Positions 9,216 to 16,667 are shown, counted from the first letter of the stretch. The stretch is 25,467 nucleotides of DNA from CAMTUW01 sp947085035 (GCA_947085035.1 CAMTUW010000008.1:1-25467), one strand, 5' to 3'. Made by a program: numbers and translations. The notes: generated from the sequence alone by a model not told the origin.

Positions 9216-10685
9216 TTGAGCGATCCCGAGGTCGTCGTAGACGACGTCGACATCGATTCCGAAGACCAGGGTGGGGAGCGGCGTGCGCGACGCGGATGGG
9301 TTCCGGTCGCAGCCGCCATTCTCCTACTCCTTCTGATGTTTTGTACCGTTACGTCTGCTCAGGTCTGGGTGACGGGCGGTGACCAGCAGGCGCGGTTCAT
9401 CGCGCGCAATCTCGAGTGTCTCCAGTGCCACACGGAGCTTATCGCTGACTTCAACAAGACGGCTGTGCACAACCCGTTCGCGAGCAAGGAGTGCCTCGCC
9501 TGCCATACCCGGCATGGCAAGAAAGTGACCGTGACCATCACCGGTGGTGTGGGACAGGTCTGGAGGCGCTACGTGACGGCCATCCAGTGGTTGCCGCTCA
9601 AGTGGTGGTTCGCGCTGACGCAGGGCAAGGCCGGTCGCACCGGTGAGACCGTGGGAGAACCGGTCGAGAAGAGCCGGTCAGTTGACGTCAAGGGGCCCGA
9701 CTCGACGCTCGTGATGCCCCAGAGAGAACTGTGCTGGATGTGCCACGGCAGCATGGGCAAGAAGTTGGGAGACGAGTTCGTTCACGAGCCGTTCGCCGCA
9801 GGGCGCTGCACCGACTGTCACGACCCTCACGCCTCGAACTGGAAGGGTCTCATCAACCAGCCACCGCAACAGCTCTGTTTGACCTGTCACCCCATCGGTG
9901 CTGAACTCGCGCGTGATCAGGTTCACTCGCCGGTGGCGCAGGGGTGGTGCATCGATTGCCATGATCCCCATGCTTCGAACTTCAAGGGCATGACTCCCGT
10001 GAGTCAGACGGAACTGTGTTTCCGCTGTCACCCGTCGGTCGCGGCCCTGAGCGGCATGCCGACCCAGCACGTCCCCTTCATCAACGGGGGCTGCACGGAG
10101 TGTCATGAGCCTCACGGGTCCGATCATCGGCCGCTGCTCACGAACCGCGAGCCTCGACTCTGCTATGACTGCCACCCCGGGATATCGAACCAGTTCGCGA
10201 AGGCCAGCGCCCACCCTGTCGGAGTGACTCTGGTCTGCTCCAGTTGTCATAACCCGCACGCCGCGCAGGCCCCGGGCCTCATCAGCGCGCGTGACAACAC
10301 TTTCTGCTACGGCTGTCACGACAACGTGGAGTTGGCGTACAGGCCTTCCGAGCATCGAGGACAGCTCTGCATTCGATGTCACACGCCGCACGGTTCGAGC
10401 CATGTGCCGATGCTCAGAGCCGCCAATCCACCCCTGTGCCTGCAGTGCCACGACCCGAAACACTACGACGAGAGTTCAAAGACGGTCCGGCGCAACAATC
10501 ATCCGGTTCGACCGATCCACTATGACGTGAACGCGCGCAAGAGGCTCACCTGCACCTCGTCATGTCATGATCCGCACGGCACCGAGCACAACTACATGCT
10601 GCGCTATTTCGATTCACCCAAGGACGGCAACTGTCTGATGTGCCATGCGGTAACCCCGGGTAAGAGGGTCGCGATCGACTTCTGA
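9216..10685 (+). CDS. Membrane-anchored multiheme cytochrome c (14 CxxCH + 1 CX3CH)
   Basis: A 489-residue cytochrome. I chose TTG at 9216 because AGGAGG sits at 9206-9211 with a 4-base gap, as at resB and ccsA; the ATG at 9171 has no such site. The N-terminus is acidic, then a helix at about 28-48 anchors the protein or acts as a signal. Canonical haem sites are CLQCH (Cys68), CLACH, CWMCH, CTDCH, CLTCH, CIDCH, CFRCH, CTECH, CYDCH, CSSCH, CYGCH, CIRCH, CLQCH and CLMCH. A fifteenth site, CTSSCH at Cys446-His451, has three residues between the cysteines. Many sites continue as CHxPH with a second His, the doubled-CXXCH pattern. A module of roughly 50 residues (LCxxCH, then VHxPF, then CxxCHxPH) repeats several times. 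The protein likely carries electrons from the membrane quinone pool outward; the partner is unknown. ResB/CcsA just upstream would mature it. Confidence 0.93.
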   Translation: MSDPEVVVDDVDIDSEDQGGERRARRGWVPVAAAILLLLLMFCTVTSAQVWVTGGDQQARFIARNLECLQCHTELIADFNKTAVHNPFASKECLACHTRHGKKVTVTITGGVGQVWRRYVTAIQWLPLKWWFALTQGKAGRTGETVGEPVEKSRSVDVKGPDSTLVMPQRELCWMCHGSMGKKLGDEFVHEPFAAGRCTDCHDPHASNWKGLINQPPQQLCLTCHPIGAELARDQVHSPVAQGWCIDCHDPHASNFKGMTPVSQTELCFRCHPSVAALSGMPTQHVPFINGGCTECHEPHGSDHRPLLTNREPRLCYDCHPGISNQFAKASAHPVGVTLVCSSCHNPHAAQAPGLISARDNTFCYGCHDNVELAYRPSEHRGQLCIRCHTPHGSSHVPMLRAANPPLCLQCHDPKHYDESSKTVRRNNHPVRPIHYDVNARKRLTCTSSCHDPHGTEHNYMLRYFDSPKDGNCLMCHAVTPGKRVAIDF

Positions 10686-10699
10686 CGCACCCGGCATGT

Positions 10700-10705
10700 T
10701 ACACT
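10700..10705 (+). promoter_or_regulatory. Putative -10 element before the structured leader
   Basis: TACACT followed by CG fits the TAnA(A/C)TC pattern. A start site about 7-12 bases downstream would begin the transcript almost exactly at the 5' edge of the structured leader at 10718. The best -35 candidate, TCGACT at 10675-10680, has a long 19-base spacer. Confidence 0.4.
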
Positions 10706-10717
10706 CGTTTCTCGCAT

Positions 10718-10813
10718 GCTCGGGCAGAGTCGGTGGGTCACGCGCGTGCGAGGGAGCGGCCGAAAGGCCGCAGGGATACCGGACATAGCCGCGCTGAAGG
10801 GATCTGCCTGAGC
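10718..10813 (+). ncRNA. Structured 5' leader RNA, riboswitch-like, class not recognised
   Basis: Bases 10718-10728 pair with 10803-10813 in an 11-bp closing stem with a single G-U pair, enclosing 74 bases. Inside, GCGGCC (10756-10761) and GGCCGC (10766-10771) make a perfect 6-bp hairpin with a GAAA tetraloop. CGGT (10731-10734) can pair with ACCG (10778-10781), and GCGCG (10742-10746) could pair with CGCGC (10790-10794), though these two are not mutually nested with certainty. The 3' strand of the closing stem lies between a GAAGGGA ribosome site (10796-10802) and the ATG at 10815, so folding could control translation. I do not recognise the conserved cores of cobalamin, SAM, TPP, glycine or c-di-GMP-I riboswitches. 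A regulatory leader is inferred; no ligand is assigned. Confidence 0.55.
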
Positions 10814-10814
10814 C

Positions 10815-12632
10815 ATGTCCAAACTTGATCTCGTCTTGCTCCATGCTCCTGCTGTCTACGACTTCCGGGAGCGCTCCATCATGTTCGGGCCTGTGTCTGA
10901 CATGGTGCCCTCAACCCCGATCTTCGAGATGTATCCGCTGGGGTTCACCACCATCGCGGAGTATCTCGAGCGCCACGGTCTGAGGGTTCGCATCGTCAAC
11001 CTGGCGGTTCTGATGCTGAACAAGCCCAACTTCGACGTCGAGGCGTATATCCGCTCCCTCGATGCGCGGATGTTCGGCATCGACTTGCACTGGCTGCCTC
11101 ACGCACACGGGTCCATCGAGGTCGCCAAGATCGTCAAGAAGTACCACAGAGACACGCCTGTGGTGTTCGGCGGACTGTCCTCCACCTTCTTTCACGAAGA
11201 GCTCATCGGCTACGACGCGGTTGATTTCGTGCTGCGTGGCGACTCGACGGAAGAGCCTTTCAGGCGCCTGCTCCAGACCGTGAAGGGCGCTGGCCGCCTT
11301 GACGAGGTGCCGAACCTCACGTGGAAGGACTCGTCCGGCGCGATCAACGTGAACCCGCTTTCGTGGGTGCCGAAAGACATGAACAGCATCTCGCTCGACT
11401 ACTCGTTCAACATGAAGTCCGTCATCAGATACCGGGACATGATGGGTGTCGTGCCGTTCAAGGACTGGCTCAGCTATCCCGTCTGCGCCTCTTTGACGTG
11501 CAGGGGTTGTACGCACGACTGCGTCACGTGTGGCGGAAGCGCGTACTCGTTCAGGAAGCACTTCGGCCGTGATCGGGTAGCCTTCCGTGACCCCCAGCTG
11601 CTGGTGAAGGACATCGGGCATATCCAACGCTACATCCCCGGCCCGATGTTCGTCTTGAACGACTTTCTTCAGGCCGGTCCTGACTACGCGCGTGAGTTCG
11701 TCACCGGGCTCAAGAACATCAAGATGAAGAACCCCATCGGTTTCGAGTTCTTCGGCCCTCCCAAGGAAGGCTTCTACGACCTTCTCGCCGACAATCTGCC
11801 GGACTGGTCGGTCGAGATCAGTGTCGAGAGCCACGACGACGGAGTGCGCGCCGCGTTCGGCAAGAAGCACTACACGATGGTGCAGATCGAAGAGACCATC
11901 AAGACGGCGCTCGCGAAGGGCTGCAGCCGGTTCGACCTCTACTTCATGACCGGAATCCCCACGCAGACCGCCGAATCGGTTCGCGAGACGGCTGACTACA
12001 TCAAGCACCTCTACGAGGTTGTTGGCAACGACCCGCGCCTGCTGTGTTTCGTGAGCCCGATGGCGCCGTTCCTCGACCCGGGGTCTCGGGTCTTCGACGA
12101 CCCTGACGCGTACGGCTACACCTTGCGGGCAAAGACCCTCGAGGAGCATCGCCAGCGACTTGTGATGCCGTCGTGGAAGCACATCATGAACTACGAGAGC
12201 GACGCCATGAGCCCGGATGAGATGGTCGACGCCACTTACGACGCGGGGCTCATGGTCAACAGGGTGAAGGCGGATGCCGGCATCATCGACGCCGCGACCG
12301 CTGCGAGAACCGAGCAGCGCATCGGCGATGCGCGGGCCGCGATGAGCAGGATCGACGAGATCATGGATGGCCCGGCCGCGTTGCGCGAGCCCGCGCTGTG
12401 GGCGCTCAAGGAGCAGTCGGAGCGACTCTCGCAGTCGACGGTGTGCGAGAAGACCGAGCTCAACTGGCCACGAACGGTGAAGATCAAGCACGTCGCTGCG
12501 GCCGCAGGCCTATTCCTCCACGAGAACGTGGCCCATCTCGTCGCCCGCGCGGGGGGCGTGTTCTCGCCGGCCGTGTCGAGCCAGCACGCTGGACCTGTCT
12601 CTCAGGCCGGCTGCGAGCCATCGGAGGCATAG
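10815..12632 (+). CDS. B12-binding domain / radical SAM protein (Ta0216-like)
   Basis: A 605-residue cytoplasmic protein. Residues about 1-170 look like a cobalamin-binding Rossmann domain (LVLLHAPAVYDFRERS, then a GIDLHWLPHAHG segment and VVFGGLSSTFFHEEL). The radical SAM core follows, with the CX3CX2C cluster motif at Cys232, Cys236 and Cys239 (CTHDCVTC) and a further Cys229. The overall sequence resembles the family named B12_SAM_Ta0216, whose substrate is, to my knowledge, unknown; that match is from memory. Such enzymes use a 4Fe-4S cluster, S-adenosylmethionine and often cobalamin for methylation or rearrangement. The C-terminal 100 residues after the core are helical and not recognised. 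The gene follows a structured leader and precedes ubiE/menG by 6 bases, so both are probably co-transcribed. A link to quinone or isoprenoid chemistry is only guilt by association. Confidence 0.85.
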   Translation: MSKLDLVLLHAPAVYDFRERSIMFGPVSDMVPSTPIFEMYPLGFTTIAEYLERHGLRVRIVNLAVLMLNKPNFDVEAYIRSLDARMFGIDLHWLPHAHGSIEVAKIVKKYHRDTPVVFGGLSSTFFHEELIGYDAVDFVLRGDSTEEPFRRLLQTVKGAGRLDEVPNLTWKDSSGAINVNPLSWVPKDMNSISLDYSFNMKSVIRYRDMMGVVPFKDWLSYPVCASLTCRGCTHDCVTCGGSAYSFRKHFGRDRVAFRDPQLLVKDIGHIQRYIPGPMFVLNDFLQAGPDYAREFVTGLKNIKMKNPIGFEFFGPPKEGFYDLLADNLPDWSVEISVESHDDGVRAAFGKKHYTMVQIEETIKTALAKGCSRFDLYFMTGIPTQTAESVRETADYIKHLYEVVGNDPRLLCFVSPMAPFLDPGSRVFDDPDAYGYTLRAKTLEEHRQRLVMPSWKHIMNYESDAMSPDEMVDATYDAGLMVNRVKADAGIIDAATAARTEQRIGDARAAMSRIDEIMDGPAALREPALWALKEQSERLSQSTVCEKTELNWPRTVKIKHVAAAAGLFLHENVAHLVARAGGVFSPAVSSQHAGPVSQAGCEPSEA

Positions 12633-12638
12633 CCGCAT

Positions 12639-13361
12639 ATGTCAGCAGAGCAACCCGCCCCCGGTGAGGCGACCACCGACCGCGTGCGCAACATCTTCTC
12701 CTCGATCGCCGGGCGCTACGACCTGTTCAACAGGCTCGCCTCCATGGGAATCGATTCCGGGTGGCGCCGCGCGCTCGTTCGCGCGTGCGCGCTGACGCCT
12801 CAGGCCCGGGTACTCGACCTGTGTGCCGGAACGGGCGACGTGGCTTTGGCGATCGCGAATCAGGCGGCGCCGCACGAGATCGTGGTGACCGATTTCACAC
12901 CGGAGATGCTCGAGATCGCGCGCACGAAGTCGACGTCGTACCGCGGTTCCACGAGGCTCACGTTCGCGCATGCCGATGCCCAGGCGCTGCCGTTCGGCGA
13001 TGACTCCTTCGACGTGGTGACGGTTGCTTTCGGAGTGCGCAACCTGCCCGAGCGCGAACGCAACTTCGCCGAGGTGCTGCGCGTGCTCAGGCCCGGCGGC
13101 CGCTACGTGGTCCTGGAGTTCTCGACGCCGCCTTGGCTCTTCTGGCGCGGTCTCTACCACGTGTATCTGCGCTACGCGATCCCTGCGATCGGAGGGGTGC
13201 TCACCGGCCAGCGAGAAGGATTCGTCTACCTCAACGAATCCATCCGGCGCTTCCCGGCTCAAGAGGCACTTGCGGCCGAGCTGCGAGCAGCCGGGTTCGC
13301 TGAGGTCAGCTGGCGTGATCTGAGCGGCGGAATCGTGGCGCTGCATACTGCGGTCAAATAG
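12639..13361 (+). CDS. menG: Demethylmenaquinone methyltransferase (UbiE/MenG)
   Basis: A 240-residue class I SAM-dependent methyltransferase that performs the final C-methylation of demethylmenaquinone to menaquinone. Family marks are YDLFNRLASMGID (residues 27-39), the SAM-binding loop VLDLCAGTGDVA (58-69), the UbiE signature VAFGVRNLPERE (129-140), and RPGGRYVVLEFSTP (151-164). Its length is typical. ATG at 12639 follows GGAGG at 12623-12627 with an 11-base gap. It lies 6 bases after the B12/radical SAM gene, so one transcript is likely. Menaquinone would be the membrane donor for the multiheme cytochromes encoded upstream. Whether the organism makes it by the classical Men or the futalosine route cannot be read from this gene, since both can end with this methylation. 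Confidence 0.93.
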   Translation: MSAEQPAPGEATTDRVRNIFSSIAGRYDLFNRLASMGIDSGWRRALVRACALTPQARVLDLCAGTGDVALAIANQAAPHEIVVTDFTPEMLEIARTKSTSYRGSTRLTFAHADAQALPFGDDSFDVVTVAFGVRNLPERERNFAEVLRVLRPGGRYVVLEFSTPPWLFWRGLYHVYLRYAIPAIGGVLTGQREGFVYLNESIRRFPAQEALAAELRAAGFAEVSWRDLSGGIVALHTAVK

Positions 13362-13383
13362 CCGGTTGTGCGCCGGGGTGCGG

Positions 13384-13389
13384 TAGAAT
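13384..13389 (+). promoter_or_regulatory. Putative -10 element for the amidohydrolase gene
   Basis: TAGAAT followed by CC lies 38 bases before the ATG and fits the shared TAnA(A/C)TC pattern. No convincing -35 is seen. It suggests the amidohydrolase has its own promoter in addition to any readthrough from menG. Confidence 0.4.
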
Positions 13390-13421
13390 CCCCACAGGGT
13401 ACGAGTCGAAAGGGGCCCCGC

Positions 13422-14789
13422 ATGCTTCTCACCGCACGCTATGTGCTTCCCATCGCAGCCCCTCATATCGAGAATGGCGCTGTGCTGGTCGAAGGCGATC
13501 GCATCGTCGAGGTCGGAGAATTCGCGCGTCTCAAGGAGCTTCACCCTGACGAGCCCGTCAAGGATTTCGGTCTCGCCATTCTCATGCCGGGTTTCGTCGA
13601 CCTGCACACGCATCTCGAGTACACCGTCATGCGCGGTCTGGTGGACGATCTACCGTACTCGAAATGGAAACTGCAGCTCATGCAGAAAGAGCGCCTCCTG
13701 TCGCGTGACGATTGGGAGGACTCCGCGATGCTGGGCGCACTTGAGGCGCTGCAATCCGGAATCACGTCCATCGCCGACATCACCGCGACCGGCGCCTCCG
13801 TCCGCGCGGCCACAGCCACAGGGCTCGGCGGCGTGATCTATCGCGAGGTCTCGACGATGAATCGGCGCGAGGTCGACTCTGTGATGGAAGCGGCACTGAC
13901 CGACCTCGGTGAATGGCGCTCCGAAGTGGACGCAGAGCTCCTGAGCGTCGGGCTCGCGCCCCATGCCGCATATTCCTGTCATCCGGAGCTGTTCCGCCGA
14001 ATCGCGGACCACGCCCAGGACGGAACCCCGGTCGCGCTTCACCTCGCAGGAAGCCGCGAGGAGTACCAGTTCGTCAAGCACGGCTCGTCGATGCTTGCCA
14101 CCGATGTGCGCGACACCTTCGACGCCGACGCTCCGCTGTGGCTCCCAACGGGAGTGAGTCCCGTGCGCTATGTGTTGCAGTGGGGCATCCTCTCGGTGCC
14201 GAACATCCTCGCGATCCACTGCACCCAAGTCGACGACCTCGACATCGAGGTTCTCGCGAGCCATGACGTTGCCATCGCACACTGCCCGCGCTGCAACGCC
14301 AAACTGGGTATGGGCAGCGCGCCTATCGAGAAGTTCATGGCAGCAGGAATCCGCGTGGGTCTCGGCACGGATTCGCCCGCAGCGAGCAACTCGATGGACG
14401 AGTTCGAGGAGATGCGCATCGGTTTGCTCGTGCAGCGCGCTCTGCTGGGCGAGGAGCATTTCATCCCCGCACGTCAGTTCGTCAAGATGGCCACCTTCGA
14501 CGCGGCTCGCGCTTTGAGGGCGAGCGATCGGATCGGCTCGCTCGAACCGGGCAAGCGCGCAGACATCATCGCGGTCGACCTCTCTGAGTCGCATCAGCTG
14601 CCCACTCACTATCCGTACGGGGCGCTCGTGCACACGGCGAACCAAGAGAATGTGCTCTGGACGATGGTGGGGGGCAAGGTCGTGTACGAGGGTCACGCGT
14701 GGAGCGGTATCGACCACGAGAGGGTGTTCGCTCGCGCGGAGGAGATGCGCGTGAAGCTGCGTTCCGACAGGGTCGCAGTCACTTCTTGA
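13422..14789 (+). CDS. Amidohydrolase, candidate aminodeoxyfutalosine/adenosine-type deaminase
   Basis: A 455-residue cytosolic metal-dependent deaminase of the chlorohydrolase/SAH-deaminase group. ATG at 13422 follows AAAGGGG; the longer frame from 13368 would overlap the promoter. Metal ligands are visible: His62 and His64 in DLHTHLE, His207 in LHLAGSREE, His266 in HCTQ, and Asp317 in GTDSPAASNS. The N- and C-terminal beta-sandwich parts (residues 1-55 and about 385-455) frame the TIM barrel as expected. The family deaminates S-adenosylhomocysteine, 5'-deoxyadenosine, methylthioadenosine, guanine-like substrates or 6-amino-6-deoxyfutalosine. Its position directly after menG makes the futalosine pathway (MqnX-type) a reasonable guess, but recycling of 5'-deoxyadenosine or SAH from the adjacent SAM enzymes fits equally well. 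Catalytic competence looks intact; the substrate is not determined. Confidence 0.85.
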   Translation: MLLTARYVLPIAAPHIENGAVLVEGDRIVEVGEFARLKELHPDEPVKDFGLAILMPGFVDLHTHLEYTVMRGLVDDLPYSKWKLQLMQKERLLSRDDWEDSAMLGALEALQSGITSIADITATGASVRAATATGLGGVIYREVSTMNRREVDSVMEAALTDLGEWRSEVDAELLSVGLAPHAAYSCHPELFRRIADHAQDGTPVALHLAGSREEYQFVKHGSSMLATDVRDTFDADAPLWLPTGVSPVRYVLQWGILSVPNILAIHCTQVDDLDIEVLASHDVAIAHCPRCNAKLGMGSAPIEKFMAAGIRVGLGTDSPAASNSMDEFEEMRIGLLVQRALLGEEHFIPARQFVKMATFDAARALRASDRIGSLEPGKRADIIAVDLSESHQLPTHYPYGALVHTANQENVLWTMVGGKVVYEGHAWSGIDHERVFARAEEMRVKLRSDRVAVTS

Positions 14790-14819
14790 GTGATTCCTGT
14801 GTATTTCTTGGTGCGTACG

Positions 14820-14849
14820 TTGCTGTATGCGACTGCGCCAGACTATACT
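14820..14849 (+). promoter_or_regulatory. Putative promoter of the small membrane-protein pair
   Basis: TATACT at 14844-14849, followed by CACC, is a strong -10. TTGCTG at 14820-14825 gives an 18-base spacer but only a 3-of-6 -35. The gap between the genes (14790-14920) holds this promoter and the ribosome site, and I see nothing else in it. Confidence 0.5.
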
Positions 14850-14920
14850 CACCCAGGTTCAGGCAAGCCGTGCACGGGCCAACGTTGTTGCGCCCGTCTG
14901 AAACAGGAGGATCAGCGAAC

Positions 14921-15361
14921 GTGAGCGATCAAGACTTCTTCTTCGACGAAGACGAGCCAAAAAAGGAAGAAGCCAAACCGGCTTCAACCGCCAAGAAGGG
15001 CGGGTCTGAGGCCTCTCGCGCCACAGCCCCCGCTGCCACAGCCCCCGCTGCTGCGGTCGTTCCCATCGCCGAGCAAAGCGTCTCGATGACCGTGACGGTC
15101 CTCGTCGGCGTCGTCGCCGTTCTGCTCGGTGTCATCATTGGCATCTTCGTTGGCCGCGCGATTGCTACGCCGGCCTCCTCGGCGGGCTTTCCGCCTTCTG
15201 GAGCGTCGCCCACGCAAGAGGCTCCTCAGCTCACTCCTGAGCAGCTCGAGAACCCAGAGCTTCCCCCCGGGCACCCTCCCGTGGCAGATCCCGGCGGCAA
15301 GCCTGCGACTGGTACCACCGGAGCTCCCAAGGGCAAGCCTTCCACCGAGTCGACCAAATAA
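14921..15361 (+). CDS. Small single-pass membrane protein with acidic N-terminus and proline-rich tail
   Basis: A 146-residue protein of unknown function. GTG at 14921 follows AGGAGG at 14905-14910; the frame extends upstream to 14699 only by overlapping the amidohydrolase. Residues 1-20 are acidic then mixed charged, 20-52 are alanine-rich and lysine-bearing low complexity, and one transmembrane helix spans about 55-78 (rich in Val, Ile, Gly). The 65-residue outer tail is Pro/Gly/Thr-rich and contains ELPPGHPPV at about 113-121. There are no cysteines, so no haem site. The absence of a cleavable signal and the charge pattern suggest a cytosolic N-terminus. It is followed after 88 bases by another membrane-anchored protein with TPRs. 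The pair may form a complex, possibly in cytochrome handling given the neighbourhood, but that is speculation. Confidence 0.75.
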   Translation: MSDQDFFFDEDEPKKEEAKPASTAKKGGSEASRATAPAATAPAAAVVPIAEQSVSMTVTVLVGVVAVLLGVIIGIFVGRAIATPASSAGFPPSGASPTQEAPQLTPEQLENPELPPGHPPVADPGGKPATGTTGAPKGKPSTESTK

Positions 15362-15371
15362 GTAGCAGATT

Positions 15372-15407
15372 GCGGATGCGACTCGCTGACCCGGGCGACG
15401 CATCCGC
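15372..15407 (+). terminator. 9-bp stem-loop between the two small membrane-protein genes
   Basis: GCGGATGCG (15372-15380) and CGCATCCGC (15399-15407) are perfect reverse complements around an 18-base loop. No T-run follows. It could attenuate or process the transcript between the two genes rather than end it. Confidence 0.4.
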
Positions 15408-15449
15408 TCCCCGGGCGCGTCGCGTCCAGCCTGTCTGAGGAGACAACCC

Positions 15450-16109
15450 GTGGCTATCGACAAGTCAAACACCCCGGTCTGGATGAAGGTTGTCCTGATT
15501 GTGCTTGCGGTCGTGCTCATGTTCGGTTTCGTGACGATCGGAGCATCGCCATTCTTGGGCGGTGGCAACCAGCAGACCGTGGCGCCGGCGGGCTCGCTCG
15601 AGGCGGCCACTCAGCGGTTCGCACCCACGGTTTCGGGACTCACAGGTATGCTGCAAAGCGATCCCGAGAGTTACACGGTTCTCGTCAGCTTGGGCAACAC
15701 CTACTTCGACTGGGCCCTTGAGGCGCAGAAGGTTGCACAGACGACGAGCGCCAACGCCGGTGCGGATCTGCCCTTGTGGATCTCGGCGAAGGACGCCTAC
15801 GGACGCGCCGTCGCGGTGAAGGCCGGGGAACCGCCCGTGACCGTCGACTATGCGATCACCCTGTTCTACACAGGAGATACGTTGAGGGCGATCGAGCAGG
15901 CCGAATCCATCACCAAGTCCACCCCTGACTTCGCGCTTGCGTGGTTCAATCTGGGAATCTTCTATGGTGCGATCGGCGAGAACGAGAAGGCCGTAGAGGG
16001 TTTCGAGCGTTACCTGAAACTCGATTCCCAAGACCAGTTCGGCAACACCGACTTCGCCAAGAAGCAGATCGAGTCGCTCAAGTCATCGTCGACGACGCCC
16101 ACTCCCTGA
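15450..16109 (+). CDS. Membrane-anchored TPR protein
   Basis: A 219-residue protein starting at GTG 15450, with GAGGAG at 15437-15442. One transmembrane helix spans about 12-32, followed by a Gly/Ala-rich linker and a soluble extracytoplasmic domain. Tetratricopeptide-like units are visible: YTVLVSLGNTYFDWALEAQ near residues 74-92, and ALAWFNLGIFYGAIGENEKA near 155-176 continuing to FERYLKLD. The middle part fits further degenerate helical pairs. TPR domains bind peptides or partner proteins. In cytochrome-rich genomes, membrane TPR proteins such as CcmH/NrfG-like factors help present apocytochromes, but there is no direct evidence for that here. It probably forms a unit with the upstream proline-rich membrane protein and ends at a strong hairpin. 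Confidence 0.8.
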   Translation: MAIDKSNTPVWMKVVLIVLAVVLMFGFVTIGASPFLGGGNQQTVAPAGSLEAATQRFAPTVSGLTGMLQSDPESYTVLVSLGNTYFDWALEAQKVAQTTSANAGADLPLWISAKDAYGRAVAVKAGEPPVTVDYAITLFYTGDTLRAIEQAESITKSTPDFALAWFNLGIFYGAIGENEKAVEGFERYLKLDSQDQFGNTDFAKKQIESLKSSSTTPTP

Positions 16110-16132
16110 CGAGCGGCACATGAGCACGAACC

Positions 16133-16165
16133 CGAACGGGCACCCAGCGGGTGCCCGTTCGTTTG
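16133..16165. terminator. Bidirectional terminator between convergent genes
   Basis: CGAACGGGCACCC (16133-16145) and GGGTGCCCGTTCG (16149-16161) form a perfect 13-bp stem with a 3-base loop, AGC, followed by TTTG. It lies between the end of the TPR gene on the plus strand and the end of the STAS gene on the minus strand, so it can serve both. Confidence 0.8.
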
Positions 16166-16202
16166 TGCGTCAGGTACTCGGAGCCTGCGGCTCTTCGCCC
16201 GT

Positions 16203-16550
16203 TCAGTCGCTAGGATTCGCGATCTGGAGAGCTTCTTCCATCGCGGAGGCGGTTGCGAAGATGCCATTGAGTCGCGTGAGGGACAAGATGTTGTCGACGG
16301 TCTCGTTGGTGACAAGCACCAGTTTTCCTCCGAGCGCCCCGTACTCCTTCGACATCGCGAGCAACAACCCGAGTCCGGAGCTGTCCAGATACTCGAGACC
16401 GGAGAGATCGACGATCACAGAAGGCGGCATGGACTTGAGCACGCGGTCGATGTTGAGCCGGAAGGCGGCGCACTCGCCATAGTCGAGGTCGCCTGTCAAA
16501 GTGAGCACCCAGCAGTCGGGTTCTTGCGAGAGCGAGATGTCGAGTGGCAT
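16203..16550 (-). CDS. STAS-domain anti-sigma factor antagonist (minus strand)
   Basis: A 115-residue single STAS domain of the SpoIIAA/RsbV type. The start at 16550 is preceded on its strand by AGGAAGGGA. The motif DLSGLEYLDSSGLGLLL (residues 48-64) carries the Ser57/Ser58 pair where the partner kinase normally phosphorylates. The length is typical. Unphosphorylated STAS proteins bind an anti-sigma kinase (RsbW/SpoIIAB) and free a sigma factor. Neither a kinase nor a sigma factor is adjacent. The gene is divergent from a second STAS gene and convergent with the TPR gene. A TACCAT -10-like hexamer on the minus strand (16588-16583) could drive it. The two STAS proteins are clearly different sequences, so they may answer to different kinases, or act as a buffer on a shared one. 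Confidence 0.9.
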   Translation of the reverse strand: MPLDISLSQEPDCWVLTLTGDLDYGECAAFRLNIDRVLKSMPPSVIVDLSGLEYLDSSGLGLLLAMSKEYGALGGKLVLVTNETVDNILSLTRLNGIFATASAMEEALQIANPSD

Positions 16551-16612
16551 GGCATCCCTTCCTGAGTCGCTTGTCGGAACAGATGGTACCCGTTCGGGCG
16601 GCGCTCACCACA

Positions 16613-16630
16613 CGACTTCCTCGACTTCCT
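16613..16630. repeat. 9-bp tandem direct repeat in the divergent STAS promoter region
   Basis: CGACTTCCT occurs twice in tandem between the divergent STAS genes, 38 bases upstream of the plus-strand -10 candidate. It might be an operator acting on one or both genes. The evidence is only the repeat and its position. Confidence 0.5.
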
Positions 16631-16667
16631 CGACACGCGTGAAGTGGTAAGGTCGCGGTTCGAGCGT

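Noticed and set aside
10718..10813. Cobalamin or c-di-GMP (GEMM-I) riboswitch identity for the leader
   Set aside because: The GAAA hairpin, a CACGC string and the radical SAM/B12 gene are suggestive, but the conserved cores of these classes are not present. I keep it as unclassified.
10718..10813. tRNA-Sec or small SRP RNA in the same place
   Set aside because: The length is similar, but there is no T-loop TTCRA sequence, no anticodon arm, and no SRP apical GGAAGG core.
10911..12491. 526-residue open frame on the minus strand opposite the radical SAM gene
   Set aside because: It is the antisense shadow of a well-conserved gene in high-GC DNA; its residues are rich in Arg, His and Asp/Val with no domain pattern.
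13650..14852. 400-residue minus-strand open frame opposite the amidohydrolase
   Set aside because: It has shadow composition (His, Arg, Val rich), no ribosome site and no recognisable motif, while the plus-strand gene has intact metal ligands.
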